From assembly GCF_013522825.1 (NCBI RefSeq), contig NZ_JAAMQZ010000014.1:1-64000 (forward strand): a stretch of DNA of 64,000 nt, written 5' to 3'. A program made the translations under genes and the position numbers. Positions 33,109 to 42,661 of the stretch are shown here, in pieces. Source of the stretch: Stutzerimonas stutzeri. GTDB taxonomy: Bacteria > Pseudomonadota > Gammaproteobacteria > Pseudomonadales > Pseudomonadaceae. The notes under the pieces were generated by a model. The model was not told the origin of the DNA. It did no database searches and was given only the letters and a program-made list of their open reading frames with translations. How positions within the stretch are numbered: the first letter of the stretch is position 1; each line of letters opens with the position of its first letter.

Positions 33109-35079
33109 ATGCCAATCGCAAGAAACCGAGGAATCAGCCGTCCTCGTCACCTATCCCTGACCATCCTGGCCAGTCTTCTGCCGTTCTGCGCACTCGCGGA
33201 TGATCCGGTAGCACTGAAGAACGAAGTCATCACCGCCACCCAGACCGCCCACAGCGAACTCAGCGCACCGGCCAGTGTGTCGGTGGTGACGCGCGAAGAG
33301 CTGGAAAAGATGCCGGTCTACAACCTGGCCGACGCGGTGAAGTATCTGCCGGGCGTGCACATCAACCCGTCTTCATCCTATGGACGCAAGGAAATCAAGC
33401 TGCGCGGGATGGATTCGGACTACACCCTGCTGCTGGTCAATGGTCGCCGCGTGAATTCCCGCGAAGCCCTGACCTCCAACTACGCCAACGACTTCGACCT
33501 GTCGTCGATTCCCATGGCCGCCATCGAGCGCATCGAGGTGATCCGTGGCCCGATGTCCTCGCTGTATGGCGCCGATGCCCTGGGCGGCGTGGTCAACGTG
33601 ATCCTGCGCCAGCCAACGGAAAGAACCGCCGCCGGCCTCGCCTATACCTACGAGCACCCGACCGAAGGGGATTCCGGCGACAGCCACAAGACCAGCGGCT
33701 ACATCAGCGGTGCGCTGATCGAGGACAAGCTACGCGGCAACCTGATCGTTGAAACTACCGACCAGGCGGCCTGGGGTTCCGAGCAGACCGTCTTCGCCAA
33801 CACCGATGCGGTCGAGAAACGCCAGAACGGCAGTGCCTTTGGCACCCTCAGCTGGCTGCTGGACGAGCGCCAGAGCATCGATCTGGACATGAGCTACCGC
33901 AGCGACGACCGCAAGGCGATCTGGAACAACTCCGGCGTGTCCTTTCCGACCAACGTCCAGGAAATGGATCGCTGGACCCTGGGCCTGGCGCACAACGGCA
34001 ACTGGGACGGCTTCAACACTCGGCTGCGCTACTACTACGAAGACGTCGACCTGATGGACGACTCCGAGCTCATGACCAACATGCACCGTAGTAAGGGCGA
34101 TGTGCAGCAGAAGAACCACACCGTCGATGGCCAGGTCAGCGCCTTCCTTGGCAACCACCTGCTCACCCTGGGTGGCGAGTTCCGCCGTATCGAACTGTCG
34201 CACAACCAGAACCTGGGCGCGGATACCGAAGTCGATCAGAAGGCCATCTACCTGCAGGACGAATTCTCCATCGGCAGGCTCGACATCACCCTGGGCGGTC
34301 GCTGGGACGATCACGACAGCTTCGGTGGCGAGTTCAGCCCGCGCGCCTACGGTGTCTACAACCTGACCGACCACTGGGTGATCAAGGGCGGCGCTGGCAA
34401 GTCCTTCAAGGCACCGAGCATCTATCAGTTCGACGAAACCTACGGCGTGCTGGCCTGCCGTGGCAGATGCACCCTGGTCGGCAACCCCGATCTGAAGCCG
34501 GAAACCGCCACCAGCTACGAGCTCGGCACGCTCTACCAGGACCAGCGTATCGAGGCTGGCATCATGTTCTTCGATAACGAGATCGAGGACATGATCTACA
34601 CCGACAGCTGGCGTGCCGGTTACATGCCGAGCGTGATGACCTACACCAACGTCGACAAGGCGCGTGTCAGGGGCTACGAGCTGCAAGGCCGCTACGCTTT
34701 CAGCGATGCGATTGGCTTGCGCGCCAACTACACCTATGCGGACGCCGAGAACCGCGAGACCGACGAGCCCCTGCGCAACACGCCGCAGCACATGGCCAAC
34801 ATCGGTGTAGACTGGTCCGCCCTGCCGAACCTCGACCTGAACCTGGACTACCAGTACACGGGCAGCCAGTTCGTCTATGTCTCGGCCGCACAGCCCGAAG
34901 TCGAGTCCGGTGCCTTCCACACGCTCAGCGTCGGTGCCCGCTACAAGGCCACCAACGAGCTGACGCTCCGTGGCGGGCTCAACAACCTGACCAATGAGAA
35001 GCGCGACGAGGTTGCGCAGTCGATCGACAACATCCTCATGGGCCGCACGCTGTTCGTGGGCTTCAGCTACGACATCTGA
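33109..35079 (+). CDS. TonB-dependent ferric-siderophore receptor (FepA/CirA-like)
   Basis: The protein has 656 residues with a signal peptide ending at ALA (near 30). A TonB-box-like segment NEVITATQTA precedes the plug domain (about 45-160, with LADAVKYLPGVHI, IKLRGMDSDYTLLLVNGRRV and IERIEVIRGPMSSLYGADALGG), and the 22-strand barrel ends in GRTLFVGFSYDI. Plug sequence is closest in type to catecholate or ColI-class receptors, but the ligand cannot be read from sequence. CRGRC in an extracellular loop (about 449-453) suggests a small disulfide loop. It is followed by the full ABC importer. Confidence 0.9.
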   Translation: MPIARNRGISRPRHLSLTILASLLPFCALADDPVALKNEVITATQTAHSELSAPASVSVVTREELEKMPVYNLADAVKYLPGVHINPSSSYGRKEIKLRGMDSDYTLLLVNGRRVNSREALTSNYANDFDLSSIPMAAIERIEVIRGPMSSLYGADALGGVVNVILRQPTERTAAGLAYTYEHPTEGDSGDSHKTSGYISGALIEDKLRGNLIVETTDQAAWGSEQTVFANTDAVEKRQNGSAFGTLSWLLDERQSIDLDMSYRSDDRKAIWNNSGVSFPTNVQEMDRWTLGLAHNGNWDGFNTRLRYYYEDVDLMDDSELMTNMHRSKGDVQQKNHTVDGQVSAFLGNHLLTLGGEFRRIELSHNQNLGADTEVDQKAIYLQDEFSIGRLDITLGGRWDDHDSFGGEFSPRAYGVYNLTDHWVIKGGAGKSFKAPSIYQFDETYGVLACRGRCTLVGNPDLKPETATSYELGTLYQDQRIEAGIMFFDNEIEDMIYTDSWRAGYMPSVMTYTNVDKARVRGYELQGRYAFSDAIGLRANYTYADAENRETDEPLRNTPQHMANIGVDWSALPNLDLNLDYQYTGSQFVYVSAAQPEVESGAFHTLSVGARYKATNELTLRGGLNNLTNEKRDEVAQSIDNILMGRTLFVGFSYDI

Positions 35080-35138
35080 CCCACCAACCCCCGGTGGTTT
35101 CGACCGCCGGGTTTCATCGGAGTAGTAACAGATGAACA

Positions 35139-36320
35139 ATGGCAACGATTAACAGGCCGTTGAAAAACGTAGGCGAGGCAGGCAAGACGAGGCGAAAACA
35201 GCCGAAGAAGCGCAGTTTAGGCGTTCTAAATGAGCATTCTGAGGCTGTTTTCAACGAAGTATTGCCAACGCAGGTAGTTTTTCAACAGCCTGTTGACCAG
35301 TCGCTTCCCGGCCATCAGAAGACCGTCATCCTGTGTGGCGGCGGCCTGCTGCTGGGGTTGCTGGTGCTCTCGATGAGTATCGGCGCGGGTGTCTACGGTG
35401 CGGGTGACGTGCTCGGCTATCTGCTGGGCGATCCGCTCGCCGTGGCGGACGAGAAACTGGCCATGGTGGTCGATACGCTGCGTCTGCCCCGCACCCTGGC
35501 AGCGCTGGTGGTCGGTGCGAGCCTGGCGATCGCCGCCTCGTTGCTGCAAAGCGCGACACGCAACCCGCTGGCCGAACCCGGCCTGCTCGGCGTCAATGCC
35601 GGTGCGGTGCTGGGGCTGGTGATCGGGCTGATCTTCTTCGACGTCGAGTCCACCCAGGGTTATCTGCTGTGGTCCGGCGCCGGCGCGCTGCTGGGCAACC
35701 TGGTAGTGCTGGTGATCGGGCTGATGCTCGGCCAGGCCAGCCCGCTGAAGCTGATCCTCGCCGGCGTTGCCCTGGGTGCGATCTTCAGCGGCCTGTCGAA
35801 CTTCATGCTTCTGCGTACGCGCATTGCGCTGGAGCAGTTCCGGTTCTGGAACCTGGGATCGCTGTCCGCCTCCAGCCTGGATGCCCTGGCTACGGTGGCA
35901 CCAGTCGCACTGTTCGGCCTGGTCCTGGCCGCCCTGCTCTGTCGGAAGCTGACGCTGATGCAGATGGGCGACAGCCAGGCGCGGGCGCTGGGCATTCATA
36001 CCACCTGGGTACGCCTGGGCGTGCTGGCCGCCTCGACGCTGCTGATCGCCTGTGCGATTTCCCTCGCGGGTCCCATCGGTTTCGTCGGTTTTCTGGCCGC
36101 CTATTGCGCCCGCATGATCGAACCGGTGGCGTTGCTGCGGCAACTGCTGTTCTCCACCCTGTTCGGCATGGCGTTCCTGCTGGCCGCCGACGTGCTCGCA
36201 CGCTGGTTGCTGCAACCCTACGAGTTGCCGGTCGGTACTCTGCTGGCCGCGCTGGGCGCGCCGGCGCTGATCGCCATCGTGCTGCGCGGCGGTTTCCGTT
36301 CACTACTGGCGGTGAGGTAG
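35139..36320 (+). CDS. FecCD-family iron-siderophore ABC permease with MITE-derived N-terminal extension
   Basis: As read, the protein has 393 residues; family members are about 330-350. Residues 5-52 are encoded entirely by a 144-bp MITE and are Lys/Arg-rich. From residue 53 (DQSLPGHQKTVILCGGG) the normal FecCD protein begins, with its first helix at about 62-85 and about ten helices in all, and motifs RLPRTLAALVVGASLAIA and NPLAEPGLLGVNAGA. Removing the element would rejoin M-A-T-I to D-Q-S in frame. GGAG at 35119-35122 is 16 bp from ATG 35139 but 9 bp from an ATG at 35132 that gives a 6-codon frame, so initiation may be poor or may occur elsewhere. Confidence 0.85.
   Translation: MATINRPLKNVGEAGKTRRKQPKKRSLGVLNEHSEAVFNEVLPTQVVFQQPVDQSLPGHQKTVILCGGGLLLGLLVLSMSIGAGVYGAGDVLGYLLGDPLAVADEKLAMVVDTLRLPRTLAALVVGASLAIAASLLQSATRNPLAEPGLLGVNAGAVLGLVIGLIFFDVESTQGYLLWSGAGALLGNLVVLVIGLMLGQASPLKLILAGVALGAIFSGLSNFMLLRTRIALEQFRFWNLGSLSASSLDALATVAPVALFGLVLAALLCRKLTLMQMGDSQARALGIHTTWVRLGVLAASTLLIACAISLAGPIGFVGFLAAYCARMIEPVALLRQLLFSTLFGMAFLLAADVLARWLLQPYELPVGTLLAALGAPALIAIVLRGGFRSLLAVR
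35151..35294. mobile_element. 144-bp MITE with 18-bp terminal inverted repeats
   Basis: The left end AACAGGCCGTTGAAAAAC and the right end (reverse complement AACAGGCTGTTGAAAAAC) match at 17 of 18 positions. The interior has no gene of its own and no transposase. Length is 144 bp, exactly 48 codons, and the frame through it has no stop. No clear target duplication is visible at the borders (GATT before, GACC after). Related ends occur at about 19894 and 50419. Confidence 0.88.
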
Positions 36321-36322
36321 GC

Positions 36323-37366
36323 ATGGCGACCGTTACCCCAACCGGCGTCTGGACCTTGCGTCTGGGCGCGATGAGCCTGTTGTTGCATCGCCGCAACTGG
36401 CTGATGTTCGCCCTCTTGTCTGTGGTGCTTGCGCTGCTGGTGGTGCTGGCGATCAGCCTGGGCTCGGGCAACATGGGCGTGCGCGACGTGCTCGCCACCC
36501 TCGCTGGCAACGGCAGCAAGCTGCACGAGATCATGGTGTTCAAGATCCGTATGCCGCGGGTCGCGGCGGCCATCGTGGCGGGCTTCGCCATGGGCATGGC
36601 CGGCTGCCTGATCCAGACCCTGGTGCGCAACCGCCTGGCCACCCCGGACATGATCGGCGTGAACGAGGGCGCGTCACTGGCGGTGGTCGGCTTCGCCCTG
36701 TACCTGACGCTGGGCAGCTGGCCCTGGTGGGCCTCCCCGCTGGGTGCGCTGCTGGCGGCAGCCGCGCTCTTCACGCTGTGCCGCCGGCCCGGCGAGCAAG
36801 GCTACCTGTTCATCATCATCGGCATTGCGCTCTCCGAGCTGCTCGGCGCCCTCGGCGATTTCGCCATGGCCACCCAGCCGTTGACCCACCTGGGCAACAT
36901 CTACCTCTGGACCATGGGCCACTTCGCCGGAGTCAGCTACCAGACGGTCAATCCCATCGTGCTGGTGCTGCTGGTGCTCTGCCCCGTGATGGTGTTGCTC
37001 AACCGCCCGCTGGCACTGTTGCGCTTCGGCGATGCCACGGCGCGAAACCTTGGCGTACGGGTGCCGCTGGTACAGCTCGGTGTGCTCGGCCTGGCCATCG
37101 TGGTCGCCTCACTGGGTACGGCCATCGGCGGGCCGGTGGTGTTCATCGCCATGGCCGCACCGATCCTCGCGTCCTGGCTGGCGCGCGGCAATCTCGCACC
37201 CATCTGGCTGTCGGCGCTGTGCGGTGCGGTGCTGCTGCTGGGCAGCGACACCCTGGTGAGGGTGCTCGCCCAGCCCGAGGAAATTCCCACCGGCATCATG
37301 ACCCGGCTGCTGGGCGGCATTCTGCTGCTCGGCCTGCTGGTCAAGGACAGACGAGGAGCTGACTGA
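36323..37366 (+). CDS. FecCD-family ABC permease, second subunit
   Basis: The protein has 347 residues and about ten membrane helices, with the family sequence FKIRMPRVAAAIVAGFAMGMAGCLIQTLVRNRLATPDMIGVNEGA. ATG 36323 follows the first permease stop by 2 bp, with GAGG just upstream. It should pair with the first permease as a heterodimer, as FecC with FecD or FepD with FepG. Its stop overlaps the ATPase start by one base. Confidence 0.93.
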   Translation: MATVTPTGVWTLRLGAMSLLLHRRNWLMFALLSVVLALLVVLAISLGSGNMGVRDVLATLAGNGSKLHEIMVFKIRMPRVAAAIVAGFAMGMAGCLIQTLVRNRLATPDMIGVNEGASLAVVGFALYLTLGSWPWWASPLGALLAAAALFTLCRRPGEQGYLFIIIGIALSELLGALGDFAMATQPLTHLGNIYLWTMGHFAGVSYQTVNPIVLVLLVLCPVMVLLNRPLALLRFGDATARNLGVRVPLVQLGVLGLAIVVASLGTAIGGPVVFIAMAAPILASWLARGNLAPIWLSALCGAVLLLGSDTLVRVLAQPEEIPTGIMTRLLGGILLLGLLVKDRRGAD

Positions 37367-38217
37367 TGACTGCCTTGCACGCTCGGAATCTGCATTTTGC
37401 CTATCAGGACAAGGTCATCCTGCGGGATATCACCTTCTCGCTGCCCAAGGGCCGGCTGATCGGCATCGTCGGCCCCAACGGCAGCGGCAAGTCCACGCTG
37501 CTCAAGCTGCTGGCGCGCCAACTCCCGCTGCAAGGCGGAGAGGTGGACATCCAAGGGCAGTCGCTGTCGAGCTATTCGATGAAGAGCCTGGCCCGACAAC
37601 TGGCCTTTCTGCCCCAGCGTCCAGTGATGGTCGAAGGCATTCGCGTCGAACAACTGGTGCAGTACGGGCGCCATCCGCACCAAGGCTGGTTCAACCAGTG
37701 GAGCGACGAAGACGCGCGGCAGGTGGCCCGCGCGCGGGTGGCCATGCAGCTCGATGCCATCTGGCGGCGCCAGGCCTCATCGCTCTCCGGCGGCCAGGCG
37801 CAGCGTGCGTGGCTGGGCATGATCCTGGCGCAGAACACCGACCTGATCCTGCTCGACGAGCCTACCAGCGCGCTGGATATCGGCCACCAGGCCGAGGTGA
37901 TGGAGGCCGTGCACCGGATCACCCAGGAAGGCCGCACGGTGCTCATCGTCATCCATGACCTGGGTATCGCGGCGCGTTATTGCGACGAGCTGATCGCCCT
38001 CGCCGATGGCCAGATCCAGGCCATGGGGCCGGCACGCCAGGTCATGACCAAACATCTGGTGGATCGCCTCTACGACACCGACGTGGACATCCTGCCTGCG
38101 CCCGGTGACGGCGCGCCGGTGATCGTTCCAAGGCGCCGGTCGCTGGCGGCTGCCACGTCGGCCAATACCCGCACCGCACAGGTGCCCGAATTCGTTCAAG
38201 AGGATGCAACGCAATGA
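37366..38217 (+). CDS. ABC ATPase for ferric-siderophore import (FecE/FepC-like)
   Basis: The protein has 283 residues. Walker A is GPNGSGKST (about 34-42), the Q-loop is LAFLPQRP, the signature is SLSGGQAQRAW, Walker B is LILLDEPTSALD and the H-loop His is in VIHDLG. The C-terminal VMTKHLVDRLYDTDVDIL is typical of FecE-type ATPases, with a further ~30-residue tail. It is coupled to the permease before it and the binding-protein gene after it (ATGA overlap). Confidence 0.95.
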   Translation: MTALHARNLHFAYQDKVILRDITFSLPKGRLIGIVGPNGSGKSTLLKLLARQLPLQGGEVDIQGQSLSSYSMKSLARQLAFLPQRPVMVEGIRVEQLVQYGRHPHQGWFNQWSDEDARQVARARVAMQLDAIWRRQASSLSGGQAQRAWLGMILAQNTDLILLDEPTSALDIGHQAEVMEAVHRITQEGRTVLIVIHDLGIAARYCDELIALADGQIQAMGPARQVMTKHLVDRLYDTDVDILPAPGDGAPVIVPRRRSLAAATSANTRTAQVPEFVQEDATQ

Positions 38218-39158
38218 TCGACAGGAACCTACGAAACCTCGCCGCGACACTGCTGAGCGGCCTGCTGGCACTGCCAGTACTCGCGGACACCCGGCAGGTG
38301 GAAGACGCCTTGGGCAACCCGGTGACCGTTCCGGCCGAACCGCAGCGAGTCATCACCCTCAGTGAAAGCGACCTCGACAGCGCGCTGGCCCTCGGTGTGG
38401 CGCCGGTCGGCACCGTCAATGGTCGTGGTCAGGCCGCGCCTCCCCGCTATCTCGAAGACAAGATGCCCGCCGGCATCAAGGTGGTCGGCGATCTCGACAA
38501 CCCCAACCTGGAAACCCTGCTGGAACTGCAGCCCGACCTGATCCTCACCGGCCCGGTGAAACCGGAGCAGCTGGCGATCCTCAACGAGATCGCCCCTACC
38601 GTCGTCACCTACAACTGGGGAAGCCCTTGGCAGGAGAGTTTCCAGCGCACCGCCCACATCCTGAACCAGGATGCCCAGGCCAGGACCTTCATCGAAGGCT
38701 ACGAAGCACGTACCGTCGAGGCGCGTGAGCGCCTGAAGGATCACCAGGGGGAGACCTTCAGCATCGCGCGCTGGAATCCCAAGGGGCCGTCCTACATGTT
38801 CAAGGAGTCCTTCGCCAGCACCATCGTCGAAGATGTCGGCCTGCGCCGCCCGGCCCACCAACAGGATGCCGGCCACACGCACTCCATGGCGCTGAGCCTG
38901 GAATCGCTGCAGCTGCTCGACGCCGACTGGCTGGTGATCGGCACCCTCGCGACCAGCGGCGAGGCCGTCGAGGCCATGCGTCAGGCCGAGGAAACCCCTG
39001 CTTTCCGGCAACTGACAGCCATCCAGGCCAAACGCTTCGGCCCCGTGGACGGCTCGCTCTGGACCTCCACCGGCGGACCGCTGGCCGCGATGCAGGTGAT
39101 CGAAGATATCGAAGCCATCGTTGGCAAGGCGGATGCCGAGCCGGTGGCGAAGGACTGA
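38214..39158 (+). CDS. Periplasmic ferric-siderophore-binding protein (FecB/FepB-like)
   Basis: The protein has 314 residues with a signal peptide ending at VLA (near 24). It has a type III periplasmic binding fold: VEDALGNPVTVPAEPQRVITL, NLETLLELQPDLILTG and LDADWLVIGTL. This is the last gene of the Fur-linked operon. The absence of a lipobox means a soluble protein. Binding residues cannot be assigned to a particular siderophore. Confidence 0.93.
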   Translation: MIDRNLRNLAATLLSGLLALPVLADTRQVEDALGNPVTVPAEPQRVITLSESDLDSALALGVAPVGTVNGRGQAAPPRYLEDKMPAGIKVVGDLDNPNLETLLELQPDLILTGPVKPEQLAILNEIAPTVVTYNWGSPWQESFQRTAHILNQDAQARTFIEGYEARTVEARERLKDHQGETFSIARWNPKGPSYMFKESFASTIVEDVGLRRPAHQQDAGHTHSMALSLESLQLLDADWLVIGTLATSGEAVEAMRQAEETPAFRQLTAIQAKRFGPVDGSLWTSTGGPLAAMQVIEDIEAIVGKADAEPVAKD

Positions 39159-39165
39159 TCGATCC

Positions 39166-39191
39166 CGGCAACCCCAGACACCGGGTTGCCG
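39166..39191 (+). terminator. Hairpin after the siderophore operon
   Basis: CGGCAACCC pairs perfectly with GGGTTGCCG across an 8-nt loop, 8 bp after the last stop of the operon. There is no T-run, so its strength is unclear; it also lies between convergent genes. Confidence 0.45.
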
Positions 39192-39232
39192 ACTCCGACT
39201 CAGATACTCTTGCCCTGAATTGGCTCCAGCCA

Positions 39233-40063
39233 TCAACCCGTAGCGGTGCTCCAGTCGATCAGGCTGAATTGCCAGGTCGCCAGGATAAAGAGCCCAAAAG
39301 CGATTCGGTACCAGGCGAATGCCGCATAGCTGTGGTTACCGATGAATTTCAGCAAGGCGCGCACGGCCAGCATGGCGAAGATGAAGGAGACGACGAAGCC
39401 GATGGCGAATACCGGAAAATCACCTGGCTGGAACAGGTCCCGGTATTTGTAGCCCGAATACACTGCCGCACCGACCATGGTCGGCATGGCGAGAAAAAAG
39501 GAAAACTCGGTCGCCGCCTTGCGCGACAGGCCGAACAGCAGCCCGCCAATGATGGTCGCGCCGGAGCGCGAGGTTCCGGGAATCAGGGCCAGGCACTGGG
39601 CAAAGCCCACCTTCAGCGCATGGCTCCAGCGCATGTCATCGACGGTTTCGGCCTGGATGCGATGCGGGCGCTTCTCCGCCCAGAGCATGACCACGCCACC
39701 GATGACCAACGCAGTGGCAACGGTAATCGGATTGAACAGGTATTCGTGGATCAGATCGGCAAACGCCACACCCAGCACCACAGCCGGCATGAACGCGACC
39801 AGCAGATTGCCCGTGAATTTCTGTGCCTGCCTTTCCTTCGGCAATCCGGTTACCACATCAAAAATCTTGCGCCGGTACTCCCAGACAACGGCCAGGATTG
39901 CGCCCAGCTGAATGATGATATTGAAAGCCAGCGCCCGCTCACCACCGAAACCAATCAGATCGGCAACGATGATCTGGTGCCCGGTACTGGAAATTGGAAG
40001 AAACTCGGTAATGCCCTCTACCACCCCTAAAATCAATGCCTGAAAGGCAAGCCAAAGATCCAT
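39233..40063 (-). CDS. uppP: Undecaprenyl-diphosphate phosphatase
   Basis: The protein has 276 residues and about eight membrane helices. Both catalytic motifs of the BacA/UppP family are present: [14 protein letters not shown] (about 16-29) and [10 protein letters not shown] (about 159-168). The enzyme recycles the lipid carrier of cell-wall synthesis and gives low-level bacitracin resistance. It is transcribed alone and convergent with the iron operon. Confidence 0.97.
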   Translation of the reverse strand: MDLWLAFQALILGVVEGITEFLPISSTGHQIIVADLIGFGGERALAFNIIIQLGAILAVVWEYRRKIFDVVTGLPKERQAQKFTGNLLVAFMPAVVLGVAFADLIHEYLFNPITVATALVIGGVVMLWAEKRPHRIQAETVDDMRWSHALKVGFAQCLALIPGTSRSGATIIGGLLFGLSRKAATEFSFFLAMPTMVGAAVYSGYKYRDLFQPGDFPVFAIGFVVSFIFAMLAVRALLKFIGNHSYAAFAWYRIAFGLFILATWQFSLIDWSTATG

Positions 40064-40338
40064 CCAATCCCCATCAGCAGTGCAGCCACCGCATTTGAAT
40101 ATGCAACAAAGGTATATGCCAGATAGCCAGCTCGGCGCTGTTCTGACTCACCGCGGACAAGTAAATTCACCGCCGCTGCGGTGTCATCCTCATTTTTTCA
40201 GGCGCGATGCCGAAACACTATTCACAAGCCTATGAAAATCAGGCATCGCCACCCGCTGACTGGGGCAGGATGCCACACGCCAAGGAATACCGGCGTACGG
40301 ATAATAATGATCAAGCCTCGACAGGAGCTCACAAGCCA

Positions 40339-41973
40339 ATGAATATGCTGCGAAATTTTCCGATCAGTAAACGTCTTTGGCTGATTCCGCTGGTATCTGT
40401 TGCCATGCTCTTCTTCCTCGGCCTGTTGATGATGCAGCAGGTACGCACCGACCTGTACAAGGGCAAACAGGTCATGACTCAGAATATCGTCGAAACGTCT
40501 CTGGGCATCCTCAGCCACTACCAGCAACTTGAAGCGAGCGGCGCCATGACTACAGCCGCCGCCCAGAAGGCGGCAATGGAGCAGGTAAAGGTGCTGCGCT
40601 ATGGCCAGGATGACTACTTCTGGATCAACGATATGGGTCCAACGATGCTGATGCATCCCATGCGACCAGAGCTCGATGGCCAGGATCTGTCCAAAAGCAA
40701 GGACCCGAACGGCAAGGAGCTGTTCAACGAGATGGTCAAGGTGGCACGCTTGCAGGGCGCTGGACTGGTGGATTACGAATGGGCCAAACCCGGCGAGAAG
40801 AATCCCGTACCGAAAATTTCCTATGTTCAACTGTTCAAGCCCTGGGGCTGGATCATCGGCTCGGGCATTTATGTGGACGACGTGGAAAAGGAATTCCAGG
40901 GCTACCTGGTACGCTTCTCGCTGATCGGCTTGGCTATCGCAACGCTGTTGGCAGTCATGGTTGCCATTCTTATCCGCAGCATTACGCAGCCGCTGAGGCA
41001 TTCGATGCAGGCCATGGCCAATATCGCCAGCGGCGAGGCTGACCTGACGCGCGAACTCGATGTCTCCGGCAACGATGAGCTGACCGCCCTGAGCCGCGAT
41101 TTCAATGCCTTCAGCCGCAAGCTGCGCAAGCTGATCGGCCAGCTATCGGATACCGCCAGCTCGCTGGATCAGTCATCCGGCACACTGGAGAAACTTGCCG
41201 AGCAGACGCACCAGCAAAGCCAGCAGCAGCTTCAGCAAATGGAGCTGGTTGCCACTGCCGTCAACGAGGTGACCTACGCGGTGCAGGAAGTGGCGAAAAA
41301 CGCCGAGCATGCCTCCAATGAGGTTGGTGAAGCGGATAAACAGGCGGGGCTTGGTCAGCAGAACATCGAAGCCAGCCTGCAACAGATCGACCAGCTTTCC
41401 AGCACCATCAGCCAGGCCGTCAACGTTATTCAATCATTGGCGGATGAAACCACCAAGATAGGCTCGGTTCTGGAAGTCATCGGCTCGATCGCGGACCAGA
41501 CCAACCTGCTGGCACTCAATGCGGCCATCGAGGCGGCGCGCGCCGGTGAGCAGGGCCGTGGATTCGCTGTCGTGGCGGACGAAGTACGACTGCTGGCACA
41601 GCGCACTCAGCAATCGACGGCTGAGATCCATACGATGATCGAGCGGCTGCAAAAGAATTCCGGTGCTGCCGTCAACGTCATCATGGAAAGCAATCGCGCC
41701 ACCCAGGCCACCGTCGAACAGGCCAGCCAGGCGGGCGAGAGCCTTGGTCAGATTGCCCAGGCGCTACGCAATCTTTCAGGGCTCAATGCCTCGATTGCCA
41801 GTGCCACACTGCAGCAGACTCATGTGGTCGAAGACATCAACCAGAACGTGACCCAGGCCGCCGGCCTTGCTCACGAAAGCACCAGCGCCGCGCAGCAATC
41901 GAGCATTGCCGGCAAGCAGCTGGGCGAGCTGGCAGAACAGCTGAACCGGCTGCTCAGGCAGTTCAAGGTCTAG
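40339..41973 (+). CDS. Methyl-accepting chemotaxis protein with single Cache (sCache_2) sensor
   Basis: The protein has 544 residues. TM1 is at about 12-33, the periplasmic sCache_2 domain at 35-185 (DDYFWINDMGPTMLMHP, WGWIIGSGIYVDDVEK) and TM2 at about 188-210. A HAMP domain and the cytoplasmic signalling coil follow, whose tip reads IADQTNLLALNAAIEAARAGEQGRGFAVV. sCache_2 receptors often bind small carboxylates, but the ligand here is not known. ATG 40339 follows GGAG by 12 bp; the open frame extends up to 40207 without a signal sequence. Confidence 0.93.
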   Translation: MNMLRNFPISKRLWLIPLVSVAMLFFLGLLMMQQVRTDLYKGKQVMTQNIVETSLGILSHYQQLEASGAMTTAAAQKAAMEQVKVLRYGQDDYFWINDMGPTMLMHPMRPELDGQDLSKSKDPNGKELFNEMVKVARLQGAGLVDYEWAKPGEKNPVPKISYVQLFKPWGWIIGSGIYVDDVEKEFQGYLVRFSLIGLAIATLLAVMVAILIRSITQPLRHSMQAMANIASGEADLTRELDVSGNDELTALSRDFNAFSRKLRKLIGQLSDTASSLDQSSGTLEKLAEQTHQQSQQQLQQMELVATAVNEVTYAVQEVAKNAEHASNEVGEADKQAGLGQQNIEASLQQIDQLSSTISQAVNVIQSLADETTKIGSVLEVIGSIADQTNLLALNAAIEAARAGEQGRGFAVVADEVRLLAQRTQQSTAEIHTMIERLQKNSGAAVNVIMESNRATQATVEQASQAGESLGQIAQALRNLSGLNASIASATLQQTHVVEDINQNVTQAAGLAHESTSAAQQSSIAGKQLGELAEQLNRLLRQFKV

Positions 41974-41983
41974 TCATAGCGGC

Positions 41984-42016
41984 GCGCATAGCTCCCGCAA
42001 CCCAGGAGCTATGCGC
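41984..42016 (+). terminator. Strong hairpin after the chemoreceptor gene
   Basis: A perfect 12-bp stem GCGCATAGCTCC/GGAGCTATGCGC with a 9-nt loop begins 10 bp after the stop. No T-run follows. It may serve the convergent merR gene too. Confidence 0.6.
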
Positions 42017-42109
42017 AACGCTGATGAAGGCTTACTTCCAAGACGCACCAAGCCCGGCACGCGTTGCCGGCAAGGAAGCGATAGCACATACGCACTCCAG
42101 AGAATGCTT

Positions 42110-42559
42110 CTAACGGCGACGGGCCTTTGGGTTGGAGGCCGGACCGCTGACCGTTTCTACCAACTGCATTTCAGACAGCACACGCCGGGCATTGGCGGCG
42201 CAATCCATGTCCTGCGGCTTGGCTTCGATCTGCTGCATAAGCTCAACCAGTTGGGCCTTGCTTTGCGTGAGCTGTGCCTGCAGCGCCTCGATGTCCTGTA
42301 CCTTGCGACGCAACGTGTCGAGTAGGGTGCCATGTTCCCAGCTGACAAGATCACTGGGCAGCAGCGCCCGCAACTCGTCCAGACTGAAGCCCGCACGCTG
42401 TCCGGCTGCAATCAGCTTGAGCGCCAATACCGCATCGTCGTGGTAGCTGCGGTAACCGTTGGCCTGACGCTCGACCGCCTTGAGCAGGCCGATGCGTTCG
42501 TAGAAGCGAATGCGCGAAGGCGCCAGGCCGGTGCGTTCTGCAAGTTCTCCAATCTTCAT
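42110..42559 (-). CDS. MerR-family transcriptional regulator
   Basis: The protein has 149 residues: winged helix-turn-helix at 1-70 (MKIGELAERTGLAPSRIRFYERIGLL), then a dimerising coiled coil (about 78-118). One Cys (DMDC) is present, so there is no CxxC or metal-site pattern; an organic effector is more likely. It is divergent from a reductase gene across 102 bp containing a 19-bp-spaced promoter. The start is ATG 42559; upstream codons in the open frame fall in the promoter. Confidence 0.9.
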   Translation of the reverse strand: MKIGELAERTGLAPSRIRFYERIGLLKAVERQANGYRSYHDDAVLALKLIAAGQRAGFSLDELRALLPSDLVSWEHGTLLDTLRRKVQDIEALQAQLTQSKAQLVELMQQIEAKPQDMDCAANARRVLSEMQLVETVSGPASNPKARRR

Positions 42560-42587
42560 GATCGAGGGGCTCCGAGAGACATAAAGC

Positions 42588-42618
42588 TTTACGTTAAATC
42601 TTGGTTCAAGGTTAGTCT
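42588..42618 (+). promoter_or_regulatory. MerR-type promoter of the divergent reductase gene
   Basis: TTTACG (42588-42593) and TAGTCT (42613-42618) are 19 bp apart, the over-long spacing typical of MerR-activated promoters. A dyad CTTG-GTT-CAAG (42600-42610) lies in the spacer. The -10 match is weak. Confidence 0.5.
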
Positions 42619-42661
42619 TCCAACCATCACGCCACAAGTTGCGATTCAAAAGGTGGACGCC

